Source of the DNA: Phyllobacterium brassicacearum
GTDB taxonomy: Bacteria > Pseudomonadota > Alphaproteobacteria > Rhizobiales > Rhizobiaceae
NCBI RefSeq assembly: GCF_003010955.1
Contig: NZ_PGGO01000015.1
Span: forward strand, 1-64,000
Direction of reading: 5' to 3'
Length of the DNA stretch: 64,000 nt
Shown here: piece by piece, positions 23,000 to 32,893 of the stretch
Numbering within the stretch: the stretch's first letter is position 1
Layout: each line of letters begins with the position of its first letter
Notes under the pieces: generated by a model
The model's database searches: none
Told to the model about the DNA's origin: nothing
Seen by the model: the letters and a program-made list of their open reading frames with translations, nothing else
Made by a program: the position numbers and the translations under genes

Positions 23000-23285
23000 A
23001 TGCAGCGCGCTTGCCGCTGATCTGGAAGCCGATCGCTTTCAAAACAGCGATGGTAGTCTCCAACGTGGGATTGCCGTTCTCGCTCAAGGAGCGGTAAAGC
23101 TGTTCGCGTGCCAAACCCGTCTCCCGCGCTATCTTCGTCATGCCTTTTGCACGTGCCACAACACCGAGCGCTCGCGCGATGTACCGTGCATCTCCAGTCT
23201 CGAAAGCATCGGCGAGAAAGACTTCTATCGCCTCATCAGTAGTCAAATCCTCAGCAGGATCATACGGGATCAATTTTTCAACCAC
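22998..23285 (-). CDS. HigA-like antitoxin (addiction module antidote)
   Basis: A 95-residue helix-turn-helix protein. ARALGVVARAKGMTKIARETGLAREQLYRSLSENGNPTLETTIAVLKAIG is the DNA-binding fold of the COG3636 antidote group. The start is a GTG at 23285 that overlaps the toxin 3' end by 8 nt and has a strong GGAGGGGGTGGA site within the toxin gene, which should favour antitoxin synthesis. It would bind the toxin and repress the shared promoter. Its stop codon sits in the terminator tail of the convergent small transcript. Confidence 0.88.
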   Translation of the reverse strand: MVEKLIPYDPAEDLTTDEAIEVFLADAFETGDARYIARALGVVARAKGMTKIARETGLAREQLYRSLSENGNPTLETTIAVLKAIGFQISGKRAA

Positions 23286-23583
23286 TCCACCCCCTCCATT
23301 CAGCAGCCAAATGCTGCGCTGTGCGGATGTCCTTCGCCTGCGTACTCATGTCACCGCCACAAAGAAGGACCACAATCACATCTCCCCGCCTCTGAAAGTA
23401 AATGCGATACCCGGGACCATAGTGAACTCGTAGTTCGCTGATACCGTGCCCTACGGGTTGCACATCGCCTGTGTGCCCGAAAGCAAGGCAATCTAACCGC
23501 GACGCAATCAAAGCTCGTGCTCGCTGATCTTTGAGTTCCGTTCGCCATTTTCGATATGTTTCAGTTTGCTCAAGCTCGATCAT
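23278..23583 (-). CDS. RelE/HigB-like toxin
   Basis: A 101-residue type II toxin of the RelE/ParE superfamily (COG3657-like), expected to cut mRNA or otherwise block growth. The core ETYRKWRTELKDQRARALIASRLD, then HGISELRVHYGPGYRIYFQRRGDVIVVLLCGGDM, follows the family pattern of a basic helix pair plus beta sheet. The ATG at 23583 is preferred to a much longer upstream reading. Toxin-first order with an overlapping antitoxin is the HigBA arrangement. Confidence 0.88.
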   Translation of the reverse strand: MIELEQTETYRKWRTELKDQRARALIASRLDCLAFGHTGDVQPVGHGISELRVHYGPGYRIYFQRRGDVIVVLLCGGDMSTQAKDIRTAQHLAAEWRGWSG

Positions 23584-23617
23584 AAATGTATTTTTTAAAT
23601 CACAAAAGTCAATAATC

Positions 23618-23634
23618 TGGGATTGTATATCCCA
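23618..23634. promoter_or_regulatory. Candidate autoregulatory operator of the toxin-antitoxin pair
   Basis: TGGGAT-TGTAT-ATCCCA is a perfect 6-bp inverted repeat 35 nt upstream of the toxin start. Just downstream on the minus strand is TTGACT, a possible -35 box. The position fits repression by the antitoxin's helix-turn-helix; this is inferred. Confidence 0.5.
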
Positions 23635-23771
23635 ATGGCCTTTCGCAACACCAACGGCAGATTGCAACGCTCCAGGGTTTGCTCTTCTGCAAATTGGTGA
23701 TACCAAGATTTTGCCTGAAAATGGTGCAATCTGCCTTTATTGAAGGCAAACCCCTCTGAAAGATCGAACAA

Positions 23772-25169
23772 ATGTCGGTTGCTATAGCCCAAAACGCTGA
23801 GTCGAAGCGTGCATGGCGTGATGAAATCGTTGCGATGCTCTCTTTGAGCTGGCCAATGATCCTCACCAATCTTGCGCAGACCGCGATGACAGCGACCGAC
23901 GTCATGATGATGGGCTGGGTCGGCGCGAGCACGCTTGCCGCCGGTGCGCTTGGAACCAACTTCTATTACCTGCTGATGATCTTCGGCCTTGGCTTGATGC
24001 TCGCTACCTCGCCAATGATGGCTCGCGAGCTCGGCCGCAATAGGTTCGCCGTACGGGAGATCCGACGTACGGTGCGCCAGGGCCTGTGGGTCGCTGTTGC
24101 TGTCTCCATTCCGATTTGGCTTGTCCTGTGGAACACCGAATCCATCCTGGTGGCCATGGGTCAGGATGCAGGCCTTGCCGGGCAAGCCGGCAATTACATG
24201 CGCGCCCTGCAATGGGCGGTCCTGCCCTTCTATGGCTATATTGTTCTGCGTTCCTTCATCGCTGCGCTTGAGCGCCCAGGTTGGGCGCTTGTCATCGCCA
24301 TCGTTTCCGTTGCCTTCAATGCGCTTGCCAACTGGGTGCTGATTTTCGGACATTTCGGTTTTCCCAAACTCGGCATCGTCGGCTCCGGTATCGCGACGAC
24401 CCTGTCTTCAATGATGATGTTTGCCGGGCTGGTTGTCGTCATTTCCATGGACCCGAAGTTCCGGCGGTACCGCCTGTTCGGCCGGTTCTGGCGTGCCGAC
24501 TGGCCACGCTTCGCTGACCTGTTGCGTCTTGGCTTGCCTATCGCAGCGATCTTGAGTTTCGAAGTGACGATCTTCAATGCCGCTGCCTTCCTGATGGGCC
24601 TGATTGGCGCCGATTCGCTCGCCGCGCATGCGATCGCAATCCAGATCGCGTCGATAGCCTTTATGGTACCAATGGGCTTCGGCCAGGCTGCGACAGTGCG
24701 GATCGGCCGTGCCTATGGCGCGCAGGATCGCGATGGCATCAAGCGCGCAGGTTGGGTCGCATTCGCAGCGGGTACGGGCTTTATGGTGCTCACGGCGCTA
24801 CTGATGCTGCTCGCGCCCCATCAGCTGATCAGTGCGTTCATCGATATCAACGACCCGGCGAATGCCGATGTGATTTCGCTCGCCGTGACATTTCTAGCCT
24901 TTGCAGCCTTGTTTCAGATCTTTGATGGCGGCCAGGCCGTCGCCAGCGGCATGCTGCGCGGCCTTCACGATACGACCATACCGATGATCTACGCCGCGAT
25001 CGCCTATTGGGGCATCGGCCTGCCCCTCTCGGTCGGCTTCGGTTTCTGGCTGGACATGCAGGGTGCCGGCATTTGGGTCGGGCTCCTATGCGGTCTTGCC
25101 GCGGCGGCCGTGCTTCTGATCAGCCGCTGGCTGCGCCGGGAGAAACTCGGGATCGAAATTATCCGTTAG
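23772..25169 (+). CDS. MATE family multidrug efflux protein
   Basis: A 465-residue inner-membrane protein with about 12 helices in two related halves. The first half opens LSWPMILTNLAQTAMTATDVMMMGWVG and the second has LRLGLPIAAILSFEVTIFNAAAFLMG, the paired MatE domains. Members export cationic drugs or metabolites using Na+ or H+ gradients; the substrate cannot be read from sequence. NorM-like, but I do not assign the symbol. It converges with the SdhAF4-like gene with a 4-nt overlap. Confidence 0.92.
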   Translation: MSVAIAQNAESKRAWRDEIVAMLSLSWPMILTNLAQTAMTATDVMMMGWVGASTLAAGALGTNFYYLLMIFGLGLMLATSPMMARELGRNRFAVREIRRTVRQGLWVAVAVSIPIWLVLWNTESILVAMGQDAGLAGQAGNYMRALQWAVLPFYGYIVLRSFIAALERPGWALVIAIVSVAFNALANWVLIFGHFGFPKLGIVGSGIATTLSSMMMFAGLVVVISMDPKFRRYRLFGRFWRADWPRFADLLRLGLPIAAILSFEVTIFNAAAFLMGLIGADSLAAHAIAIQIASIAFMVPMGFGQAATVRIGRAYGAQDRDGIKRAGWVAFAAGTGFMVLTALLMLLAPHQLISAFIDINDPANADVISLAVTFLAFAALFQIFDGGQAVASGMLRGLHDTTIPMIYAAIAYWGIGLPLSVGFGFWLDMQGAGIWVGLLCGLAAAAVLLISRWLRREKLGIEIIR

Positions 25170-25399
25170 AAATCGATCGTTCGACCCTTGATCTCCCAAT
25201 CGCCGAACCGCGCCGGATCCTTGCCGCCACGACCGCCGATCTCGCGCGGCCGATCGGCCTCTTTCGTCTCAGCCTTCCGGCGCTCCTCGGCCTCCTTCAG
25301 CGCCCGCTGGGCGGCCGGAGGGAGTTGGCCGAACGCGGGACGCGGCGGCTGGTCGTCATTATCTGCGTGCGGCGTCACTGATGTCTCGTCGTCATTCAT
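25166..25399 (-). CDS. SdhAF4-like protein (DUF1674)
   Basis: A 77-residue soluble protein ending GGKDPARFGDWEIKGRTIDF, the conserved C-terminal signature of DUF1674, called succinate dehydrogenase assembly factor 4 in mitochondria, where it aids flavinylated SdhA. The N-terminal half is acidic, Pro-rich and probably disordered. No sdh genes are adjacent. The ATG at 25399 is the likely start; an upstream alternative adds four residues. Confidence 0.88.
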   Translation of the reverse strand: MNDDETSVTPHADNDDQPPRPAFGQLPPAAQRALKEAEERRKAETKEADRPREIGGRGGKDPARFGDWEIKGRTIDF

Positions 25400-25513
25400 T
25401 GTCGGTTGCACTCATCATTGAAGCTTGCTGTACAAAACACCATCATATAGCGGATGATGTTCAATATAGGGAATGACGTTGATACAACAACGATTCAAAG
25501 CAGGAGGGATGTC

Positions 25514-26488
25514 ATGAACGTAATGCGCACTGCAATGCTGCTGGCTTTCATGACAGCCCTGTTCATGGGCGTCGGCTTTCTCATCGGCGGCACCGGCGGC
25601 ATGATGATCGCCCTCGTGATCGCCGCGGGCATGAACCTCTTCAGCTACTGGAATTCCGACAAGATGGTGCTCCGCATGCACCACGCGGTCGAGGTAGACG
25701 AGCAAAACGCGCCCGAATATTACGGCATCGTCAGGGATCTCGCCGCCCGGGCGGGTCTGCCCATGCCCAAGGTCTATCTTATCCAGAACGACCAGCCCAA
25801 CGCCTTCGCCACCGGCCGCAATCCCCAAAACGCAGCCGTCGCAGCCAGCACCGGGCTATTGCAACGCCTGTCACCTCAGGAAGTTGCCGCCGTCATGGCG
25901 CATGAACTCGCCCACGTCGAGAACCGCGATACTCTTACCATGACGATTACGGCCACTCTCGCCGGCGCCATATCGATGCTCGGCAATTTCGCCATGTTCT
26001 TTGGCGGCGGCAATCGCGAAAACAGCAATCCGCTCGGCTTCATCGGCGTCCTCATTGCCATGATCGTAGCGCCCTTTGCCGCAATGATCGTGCAGATGGC
26101 CATCAGCCGCACCCGTGAATATGCCGCCGATCGGCGCGGTGCGCAGATTTGCGGCAATCCGCTGTGGCTGGCTTCCGCCTTGAACAAGATCGCACGCGGC
26201 GCCCAGCAGATCGTCAATGAGGACGCCGAGCGCAATCCTGCCTCTGCGCCATTGTTCATCATCAATCCACTCAGCGGCCGGGGTGCCGACAATCTGTTCT
26301 CGACCCATCCAAGTACGGATAACCGCATTGCAGCACTTGAAGCCATGGTTGAAGAGTTCCGGCAGGCACCGCCCGCGCCGCGACAGGCGAACGCACCCGA
26401 ACCGCCGATTGATGATGACGAGCCACGTGAAGACCGGCCCAATCCCTGGGGCCGTGACGGCGCCAGCCGCAAAGGCCCGTGGGCATGA
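25514..26488 (+). CDS. htpX: HtpX membrane zinc metalloprotease
   Basis: A 324-residue inner-membrane M48 protease for quality control of misfolded membrane proteins. Two N-terminal helices are followed by the zinc motif [12 protein letters not shown] (HExxH), further helices, and the third ligand Glu in [13 protein letters not shown]. The C-terminal ~40 residues are Pro/Asp-rich. The start at 25514 is set by CAGGAGGG; upstream in-frame Met codons lack a site. It overlaps rsmB by ATGA. Confidence 0.96.
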   Translation: MNVMRTAMLLAFMTALFMGVGFLIGGTGGMMIALVIAAGMNLFSYWNSDKMVLRMHHAVEVDEQNAPEYYGIVRDLAARAGLPMPKVYLIQNDQPNAFATGRNPQNAAVAASTGLLQRLSPQEVAAVMAHELAHVENRDTLTMTITATLAGAISMLGNFAMFFGGGNRENSNPLGFIGVLIAMIVAPFAAMIVQMAISRTREYAADRRGAQICGNPLWLASALNKIARGAQQIVNEDAERNPASAPLFIINPLSGRGADNLFSTHPSTDNRIAALEAMVEEFRQAPPAPRQANAPEPPIDDDEPREDRPNPWGRDGASRKGPWA

Positions 26489-27882
26489 GTGCAGATAAGG
26501 GCATGAGCGTCCCACACGGCACCAAACGAGCATTCGGCAAGAACCAGAAACCGGCAAACTTCATCGATGCGGAAGACCGTCCCGGTCTCGCCGCTAGGCA
26601 ATGTGCGACGCGCCTCCTCGGCGCCGTCATCGAGAAACACACCTCGCTCGATGGCCTGACCGACAACACGGGCGGTCATCCGCAATATATGGCACTCGAC
26701 GATCGTGACCGGTCGCTTGTCCGCGCCATCCTCGGCGCTGCGCTGCGCAATCGCGGCACGATCGAAGCGGCCATCGGACAGTTGATCGACCGGCCTTTGC
26801 CAGAAAATGCCGTGGCCTTGCGCCATCTTCTGCACATTGCCGCCGCGCAGATCCTCTATCTCGATGTGCCCGATCGCGCCGCCGTCGATCTGGCGGTGAC
26901 GGCAGCCAATAATGATCCGCGCAATCGCCGCTTTGCATCCATGGTCAATGCGGTGCTGCGCCGGCTCTCACGGGAGAAGGAGAACCTCGTCTCCGAAGCC
27001 AGCAATGTCCCTGCCTGGTTTGAGGAGAGCCTCATTGCCGCCTATGGCAAGGAAAAGACCCGCGCCATCCTCGCCATCCAGAGCAAGGAGCCCCCGATAG
27101 ACCTGACCGTGAAGGGCGACGCGCAGGAATGGGCTCTCAAGCTTGGTGGAATTGCGCTGCCGACAGGCTCCGTGCGCCTCGGCAGCGTCGATGGCGCGCT
27201 CACTGCTCTTCCCGGCTTCGCGGAAGGCGATTGGTGGGTGCAGGATACGGCTGCCAGCCTTCCGGCAAAACTGTTCGGCGACATAAGGGACAAGCGCGTG
27301 GCCGATCTTTGCGCGGCACCCGGTGGCAAGACTGCACAGCTTGCGCTCGCGGGTGCTAATGTCACCGCGCTGGACCTTTCTGCCAACCGGCTGAAGCGGC
27401 TCCGTTCGAATCTGGAACGCCTTGAACTATCGGCCGAGACGGTCGAGGCCAACCTCTCTGCGTACCAGCCCGCCGAGCTCTTTGACGCGATACTCCTCGA
27501 TGCACCCTGCTCATCGACAGGCACAGTGCGGCGCCACCCGGACGTGCCCTGGACGAAAACCTTGGGCGACATCCAGAAGCTGGCGCATCTACAGGCGAAA
27601 CTTCTCGATCATGCGGTGACGATCGTCCGGCCCGGCGGCATTGTTGTCTTCTCCAACTGCTCGCTTGATCCGCTCGAAGGCGAAAAGGTTGCCAATGACC
27701 TCCTGGCCAAGAACCCTGCCGTCGAACTGGTCCCGGTCACCAAAGATGAAGTTGGCGACCTCGCTGAACTCATCACTCCGGAAGGATTCGTTCGCTCGAC
27801 TCCGGCCGATCTTCGCCATGAAAATCCCGCGCTTTCCGGCATGGACGGGTTCTTTGCCGCGCGTTTCAAGAGGAAATACTAA
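26485..27882 (+). CDS. rsmB: 16S rRNA m5C967-type methyltransferase (RsmB/NOP2/Sun family)
   Basis: A 465-residue RNA (cytosine-5) methyltransferase with an N-terminal NusB-like RNA-binding domain (about residues 20-150) and a Rossmann domain. SAM motif [15 protein letters not shown], motif [18 protein letters not shown] and the catalytic cysteine in [12 protein letters not shown] are present. The start at 26485 overlaps the htpX stop (ATGA). The exact target base is inferred from domain layout. Confidence 0.92.
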   Translation: MSADKGMSVPHGTKRAFGKNQKPANFIDAEDRPGLAARQCATRLLGAVIEKHTSLDGLTDNTGGHPQYMALDDRDRSLVRAILGAALRNRGTIEAAIGQLIDRPLPENAVALRHLLHIAAAQILYLDVPDRAAVDLAVTAANNDPRNRRFASMVNAVLRRLSREKENLVSEASNVPAWFEESLIAAYGKEKTRAILAIQSKEPPIDLTVKGDAQEWALKLGGIALPTGSVRLGSVDGALTALPGFAEGDWWVQDTAASLPAKLFGDIRDKRVADLCAAPGGKTAQLALAGANVTALDLSANRLKRLRSNLERLELSAETVEANLSAYQPAELFDAILLDAPCSSTGTVRRHPDVPWTKTLGDIQKLAHLQAKLLDHAVTIVRPGGIVVFSNCSLDPLEGEKVANDLLAKNPAVELVPVTKDEVGDLAELITPEGFVRSTPADLRHENPALSGMDGFFAARFKRKY

Positions 27883-27944
27883 AATTTTAACCGTTTTGGT
27901 TCCATAGTTCTCCTTTGTCGACGACGATTCGAAGCAATAACAAC

Positions 27945-29654
27945 ATGGTCGCGCTGAGCGAAACACCGCAATTGTGGGGACTTGCAACGGCGCAACTGTG
28001 GCGCCGCTTCCGCAGGCGTGTGCGCATGGGCCCGCTCTATCGCTGGCGATTCACCGGATTCACACCGGAACGTGTGCTTATAGCACCTCAGGACCTTCGC
28101 CCCGCCGATCCGCAACTCGCCGAGGAGTTTTACCATGGCCGCTTCGCCCTTGCGGGCAAGGTTGTCGAAACCGGTGGACGCTCGCCGTTTCTGATTGAGC
28201 CGCCCAATGCCGCGTGGCAGGCTGCCCTGCACAATTTTGGCTGGCTGCGCAATTTGCGCGCCGCAGGCACCGAACTTGCCACCGCCAATGCGCGCGCTCT
28301 GCTCGGTGACTGGATCACCACGCATGGCCGCTCGATTGGCGGTCCTGCTTGGGCACCGGAGGTCACGGCACAGCGCATTATTGCCTGGCTCCAACATTCA
28401 AACCTCATTCTTGCCGGAGCGGACCTGCGAGCCTATCGCCAGTTCATGCGTTCCCTCGCCGTGCAGGTGCGTTATCTGCGCACCATGGCCGCCGTCATGG
28501 ATGACGGCGAAGAAAAATTACGAGCTCGTATCGCCCTCGCGCTGGCAGCCTTGGCTCTCCCGGTCGCATCAAGTACAAGCCGCTCGGCACGGCGCAATCT
28601 GGAGTTTGAACTTGTCCGGCAGATCCTCCCCGACGGCGGACATATCTCGCGCAACCCGCTGACCGTTCTGGAGCTGCTGGCGGACCTGCTGCCTCTGCGT
28701 CAGACCTATGCGAGCGGCCAGGAAGCTCCCCCCAAGGCGCTCATCGAAGCGATCGAGCGCATGCTGCCTGCCTTGCGGTTCTTCCGCCACCACGACGGGA
28801 GTCTCGCCCTCTTCAATGGCGTGGGCGCCACAATGCCGGAACGGGTCATTGCCGTCCTTCGCCATGACGATATTGGCGGTCTGCCACTCATCCATGCTGC
28901 GCATTCGGGTTATGAGCGCCTTTCAATGGATTCGACGACCATTATTGCCGACACCGGACTTGCCCCACCGGTCACCGCCTCACGCGATGCCCATGCGGGC
29001 TGCCTCTCCTTCGAGATGTCGTCGGGACGCAATCGCTATGTCATCAACGCAGGCGTCGACCGCTATGGCCCGCCGGAGTTCCGCCCGCTGGCGCGCTCGA
29101 CCGCTGCCCACTCGACCGCAACGATCAACGACACGTCCTCCTGCCGGTTCAGCAACACGTCCGGCCTCTCCAATATGATTGGAACGCCGATCATTGCGGG
29201 TCCAACCAAGGTCAATATCGAACGCATCGAACGTGAAGGCGTGATCGGTTTCGTCGCCAACCACAACGGCTATGTCCGGCCGTTCGGCATTTATCACGAG
29301 CGGCAGATTGTCTTGTCGCACAATGGCAGCGTCATCGAAGGCATTGACAGCTTCTTCGCTGCAGGACGCAATCCGCTGCGTGACACCGGCGCAGAGGATG
29401 TCGTCATCCGATTCCATCTACATCCCTCGGTTGCCATCACCGTCGATGACAACGGATTGATCGTCCTCCAGGCAGAGAATGACGACATCTGGATGTTCTC
29501 GGCGACCGTCCAGCCGTTCATCGAGGATTCGCTGTTCTTCGCCGGTTTCCGCGGACCAGTCAAAACCCGGCAGATCACGCTTTCGCTCAATGCCTCGCAG
29601 CGTTCCGAGGTAGAATGGCAGTTCACCAGGACGACGCTCGGCGTTTACGGTTAG
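27945..29654 (+). CDS. Heparinase II/III-family protein
   Basis: A ~569-residue protein with an all-alpha N-terminal toroid (about residues 20-330) and a beta-rich C-terminal domain typical of the heparinase II/III group; segments such as HFHLHPSVAI-like RFHLHPSVAITV and GYERLSMDSTTIIADTG fit that family. No signal peptide is seen, and in Rhizobiales this protein usually sits between rsmB and purH as here, so a cytoplasmic or unknown polysaccharide role is possible rather than heparin cleavage. Start uncertain: ATG at 27945 or TTG at 27915, neither with a clear ribosome site. Its TAG stop is the first codon of repeat copy D. Confidence 0.85.
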   Translation: MVALSETPQLWGLATAQLWRRFRRRVRMGPLYRWRFTGFTPERVLIAPQDLRPADPQLAEEFYHGRFALAGKVVETGGRSPFLIEPPNAAWQAALHNFGWLRNLRAAGTELATANARALLGDWITTHGRSIGGPAWAPEVTAQRIIAWLQHSNLILAGADLRAYRQFMRSLAVQVRYLRTMAAVMDDGEEKLRARIALALAALALPVASSTSRSARRNLEFELVRQILPDGGHISRNPLTVLELLADLLPLRQTYASGQEAPPKALIEAIERMLPALRFFRHHDGSLALFNGVGATMPERVIAVLRHDDIGGLPLIHAAHSGYERLSMDSTTIIADTGLAPPVTASRDAHAGCLSFEMSSGRNRYVINAGVDRYGPPEFRPLARSTAAHSTATINDTSSCRFSNTSGLSNMIGTPIIAGPTKVNIERIEREGVIGFVANHNGYVRPFGIYHERQIVLSHNGSVIEGIDSFFAAGRNPLRDTGAEDVVIRFHLHPSVAITVDDNGLIVLQAENDDIWMFSATVQPFIEDSLFFAGFRGPVKTRQITLSLNASQRSEVEWQFTRTTLGVYG

Positions 29655-29783
29655 GTGGTCTGGGCGCGCCGAAAACGGTGATTTTCGAGAAGCGGAACGC
29701 AGTGAACGTTCGGGATCACGAGCACCGGATCGCAGAAAAGCGCCGTTTGCAGGCCGTCATGGTGTGAATATCAATAGACCCTA
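29653..29783. repeat. Stem-loop repeat family 1, copy D, spanning two stop codons
   Basis: 131 bp. Outer ends TAGGTGGTCT and AGACCCTA are complementary, and they contain the stop codons of the two convergent genes: the heparinase-like TAG at 29652 on the left and the aminotransferase TAG at 29781-29783 on the right. The middle stem resembles copies A and B, and the tip hairpin is GTGA/TCAC. The element is the entire intergenic gap. Confidence 0.85.
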
Positions 29784-31013
29784 GCTCGCTGATTCCGCCA
29801 TGACCTTGCGGAGCAGGCGGCCAAGACGCGCAATTCCCGTATCAGCCATCTCCTCGCTCGCAAGCGAAAAGCTCAGCCGGATCGTGTTGGTTCCGCTGCC
29901 ATCCGCATGGAAGGCCTGTCCGGGTACGAAGGCAACGCGCTCGGTTTCGATCGCGCGGGCAAGCAGCGCAGCGCCGTCGATACCCTCCGGCAGCGTGACC
30001 CAGATGAACATCCCGCCCTCAGGCTTCGTCCACCTGACGCCTTCCGGCATATATTTCTCAAGTGCGCCAAGAACATTGTCACGCCGGCGCCCATAGGTCG
30101 CGCGCAGAAGCTCGATCTGCTTCTCGTAGATGTCGACAGCGGCATGGTACATCGCCATCTGGTTGATGGTCGGACTGTGCAGGTCGGCCGCCTGCTTCAT
30201 CAGAACCAGCTTGCGGATGACGGGCTTCGCCGCGCAGACCCAGCCAAGCCGCAGGCCCGGCGACAGCGTCTTTGAGAATGTGCCGCAGTAGATTGTCCGC
30301 GTCTCGTCAATATCGCCCTTGCGCTCGATGTCGAGGGCAAGAATCGGCGGCACGGGTTCGCCATCATAGCGAAGTGCCTGATAGGCGCCGTCCTCGATCA
30401 CCGGGATATTCATCTCATCGGCGAGATCGAGCAGTTTTTCGCGCGCAGCGCGATCGAGCGTCTCGCCTGCAGGGTTGGAGAAATCCGGATTGACATAGGC
30501 AAACTTCGGCTGGCCGCCGGCATTTGCCGCTGCGTCGCGATAGGCAGCGGGCGTCATATTGCCCTGATCCGGCAGCAGTCGGTCATACTCCGGCTCGTAG
30601 GCATTGAACGCCTGCAACGCCCCGAGATAGGTCGGGCTCGTCACCAGTGCCGTATCGGACGGCGACAGGAAGAGCTTGCCCAGGTAATCGAGCGCCTGCT
30701 GCGAACCCGACGTGATAACGATGTTGTCGATGCCGCAGACGATGCCCACGTCGGCGAGATTTGCGGCAATCCACTCCCTGAGCGGCGCATAACCTTCGCT
30801 GACCGAATATTGCAGGGCGGCACTGGCCTGATCATCCGCGAGGGCTCGCTCATAGGCCTTGCGGAAAGCGTCGGCGGGAAACAGTGCCGGGTCAGGAATA
30901 CCGCCAGCAAAGGAAATGATGTCCGGCTGGTCGAGCAGCTTCAGAAGCTCGCGAATTTCGGAAGCGCGCATCCGGTTTGCACGCGTTGCGTATCTGGCGT
31001 CCCAGTTGCTCAT
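29781..31013 (-). CDS. PLP-dependent aminotransferase (2-aminoadipate/LysN-like)
   Basis: A 410-residue fold-type I aminotransferase. IISFAGGIPDPALFP near the N-terminus, VITSGSQQALDYLGKLF, PDFSNPAGETLD and the PLP lysine in YCGTFSKTLSPGLRLGW are characteristic of the group containing 2-aminoadipate aminotransferase LysN and the catalytic half of MocR proteins. No DNA-binding domain is attached. The substrate is probably an amino acid and cannot be refined here. The ATG at 31013 (MSNWDARYATR) is preferred to an upstream one. Confidence 0.88.
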   Translation of the reverse strand: MSNWDARYATRANRMRASEIRELLKLLDQPDIISFAGGIPDPALFPADAFRKAYERALADDQASAALQYSVSEGYAPLREWIAANLADVGIVCGIDNIVITSGSQQALDYLGKLFLSPSDTALVTSPTYLGALQAFNAYEPEYDRLLPDQGNMTPAAYRDAAANAGGQPKFAYVNPDFSNPAGETLDRAAREKLLDLADEMNIPVIEDGAYQALRYDGEPVPPILALDIERKGDIDETRTIYCGTFSKTLSPGLRLGWVCAAKPVIRKLVLMKQAADLHSPTINQMAMYHAAVDIYEKQIELLRATYGRRRDNVLGALEKYMPEGVRWTKPEGGMFIWVTLPEGIDGAALLARAIETERVAFVPGQAFHADGSGTNTIRLSFSLASEEMADTGIARLGRLLRKVMAESAS

Positions 31014-31173
31014 TTTGCATCCATCCGATCGTTCCATCCCAGAATTGCCTAGACGCCTCCCGTTCGGAAAATTCCATCTCGAACGCCGTGTAAGCCGGAG
31101 CGATATGATCGCGCGACCAATAATATGTCAATATATCTGACCTAATTTCTGCGATGTTCGGTGCAGAAAAACA

Positions 31174-31192
31174 GCATTTGGCCCGCAAATGC
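31174..31192. promoter_or_regulatory. Small hairpin in the purH upstream region
   Basis: GCATTTG-GCCCG-CAAATGC is a perfect 7-bp stem about 85 nt before purH. It may be a leader hairpin or a fragment of a family 1 repeat, since it is preceded by GCAGAAAAACAGCATTTG, which resembles that family. No riboswitch was recognised. Confidence 0.3.
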
Positions 31193-31276
31193 GTGATCGG
31201 AAGTAGGATTCCTCGGCTTCCTATGCTAACCGGCTGGCAAATCCGTAACATTGAATATCGCTGAGGACGAACACCC

Positions 31277-32893
31277 ATGGCCGTCGCCGCAAAATCATTC
31301 ACCCCTCCAAACCTTCATCCTGTGCGGCGGGCGCTGCTTTCCGTCTCCGACAAGACCGGCCTGACAGCCCTCGCCCATGCCCTGCACCGGCATGGTATTG
31401 AAATACTCTCCACCGGCGGTACATCCAAAGCGATCGCCGCAGAGGGCATCCCGGTTCGCGACGTCTCCGACATCACCGGATTTCCGGAGATCATGGATGG
31501 CCGCGTAAAGACCTTGCACCCGAAGGTGCATGGCGGCCTGCTCGCCGTGCGCGACGATCCCGCACACACGGCGGCAATGGAAACGCATGGCATCGGCGCC
31601 ATCGATCTCGTCGTCATCAACCTCTATCCGTTTGAAGAGGTCCGCCATTCTGGCGCCGACTACGCGAACATCGTCGAAAACATCGACATTGGCGGTCCGG
31701 CGATGATCCGTGCCGCTGCAAAAAACCACGCCTATGTCGGCGTCGTCACCGATACCGGCGATTATGACATGGTCATCGCCATGCTGGAAAAGCATGAAGG
31801 CTCATTGCCCTACTCGTTCCGCCAGAACCTTGCCGCCAAGGCCTATGCCCGCACCGCCACCTATGACGCGGCGATTTCCGGCTGGTTCACGGAAGCGCTG
31901 ATGACCGAGACGCCATCGCGCCGCGCCATTGGCGGCCATCTGCATTCGGTCATGCGCTACGGCGAGAACCCGCACCAGTCTGCCGGATTCTATCTGACCG
32001 GCGAAAAGCGTCCGGGCGTTGCCACCGCAACCCAGCTGCAGGGCAAGCAGCTCTCCTACAACAACATCAACGACACGGACGCCGCCTTCGAGCTCGTTGC
32101 CGAATTCGACCCGGCGCGAACATCCGCCGTCGCCATCATCAAACACGCCAATCCCTGCGGCGTCGCCGAAGGGCGGACATTGAAGGAAGCCTATCTCAAG
32201 GCGCTTGCCTGCGATCCGGTCTCCGCTTTCGGCGGCATTGTCGCGCTCAACGGCACGCTTGATGCGGAAGCTGCGACGGAAATCGTCAAGACCTTCACCG
32301 AAGTTATCATCGCACCCGATGCGACACCGGAGGCCCAGGCGATCGTCGCGGCAAAGAAGAACCTGCGCCTGCTGGTCACCGGCGGCCTGCCTGACCCGCG
32401 CGCCTCCGGCATCAGCGCCAAGACTGTCGCCGGGGGAATCCTCGTCCAGTCGCGCGACAGCGGCGTCGTCGACGATCTGGAACTCAAGGTCGTCACCAAG
32501 CGCGCGCCGACCGAAGCGGAAATGTCCGATCTCAAGCTTGCGTTCCGCATCGCCAAGCACGTGAAATCCAATGCCATCGTCTACGTCAAGGATGGCGCGG
32601 CTGTTGGCATCGGCGCCGGGCAGATGAGCCGCGTCGACAGCGCCCGCATAGCAGCGCGCAAGGCCGAGGATGCTGCCGAAGCGGCAGGAAACGCGACGCC
32701 TCTCACCAAGGGCTCTGTCGTCGCCTCCGACGCGTTCTTCCCCTTCGCCGACGGCTTGCTGTCAGCTGTCGCCGCTGGCGCCACGGCCGTAATCCAGCCG
32801 GGTGGGTCGATGCGCGATGACGAGGTGATAGCCGCTGCCGATGAGCATGGCATCGCCATGGTCTTCACCGGCATGCGCCATTTCAGGCACTGA
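31277..32893 (+). CDS. purH: AICAR transformylase/IMP cyclohydrolase
   Basis: This 538-residue bifunctional enzyme performs the last two steps of IMP synthesis. The N-terminal MGS-like cyclohydrolase domain has [11 protein letters not shown] and [14 protein letters not shown]; the transformylase domain has [14 protein letters not shown], the [11 protein letters not shown] motif, [10 protein letters not shown] and the C-terminal DAFFPFADG and [12 protein letters not shown]. Length is normal. Its 3' end overlaps the convergent MFS gene by 11 nt. Confidence 0.98.
   Translation: MAVAAKSFTPPNLHPVRRALLSVSDKTGLTALAHALHRHGIEILSTGGTSKAIAAEGIPVRDVSDITGFPEIMDGRVKTLHPKVHGGLLAVRDDPAHTAAMETHGIGAIDLVVINLYPFEEVRHSGADYANIVENIDIGGPAMIRAAAKNHAYVGVVTDTGDYDMVIAMLEKHEGSLPYSFRQNLAAKAYARTATYDAAISGWFTEALMTETPSRRAIGGHLHSVMRYGENPHQSAGFYLTGEKRPGVATATQLQGKQLSYNNINDTDAAFELVAEFDPARTSAVAIIKHANPCGVAEGRTLKEAYLKALACDPVSAFGGIVALNGTLDAEAATEIVKTFTEVIIAPDATPEAQAIVAAKKNLRLLVTGGLPDPRASGISAKTVAGGILVQSRDSGVVDDLELKVVTKRAPTEAEMSDLKLAFRIAKHVKSNAIVYVKDGAAVGIGAGQMSRVDSARIAARKAEDAAEAAGNATPLTKGSVVASDAFFPFADGLLSAVAAGATAVIQPGGSMRDDEVIAAADEHGIAMVFTGMRHFRH

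Noticed and set aside
25412-25513. Heat-shock (RpoH) promoter upstream of htpX
   Set aside because: TTGAA and CCAT words occur, but spacing does not fit the alphaproteobacterial consensus.
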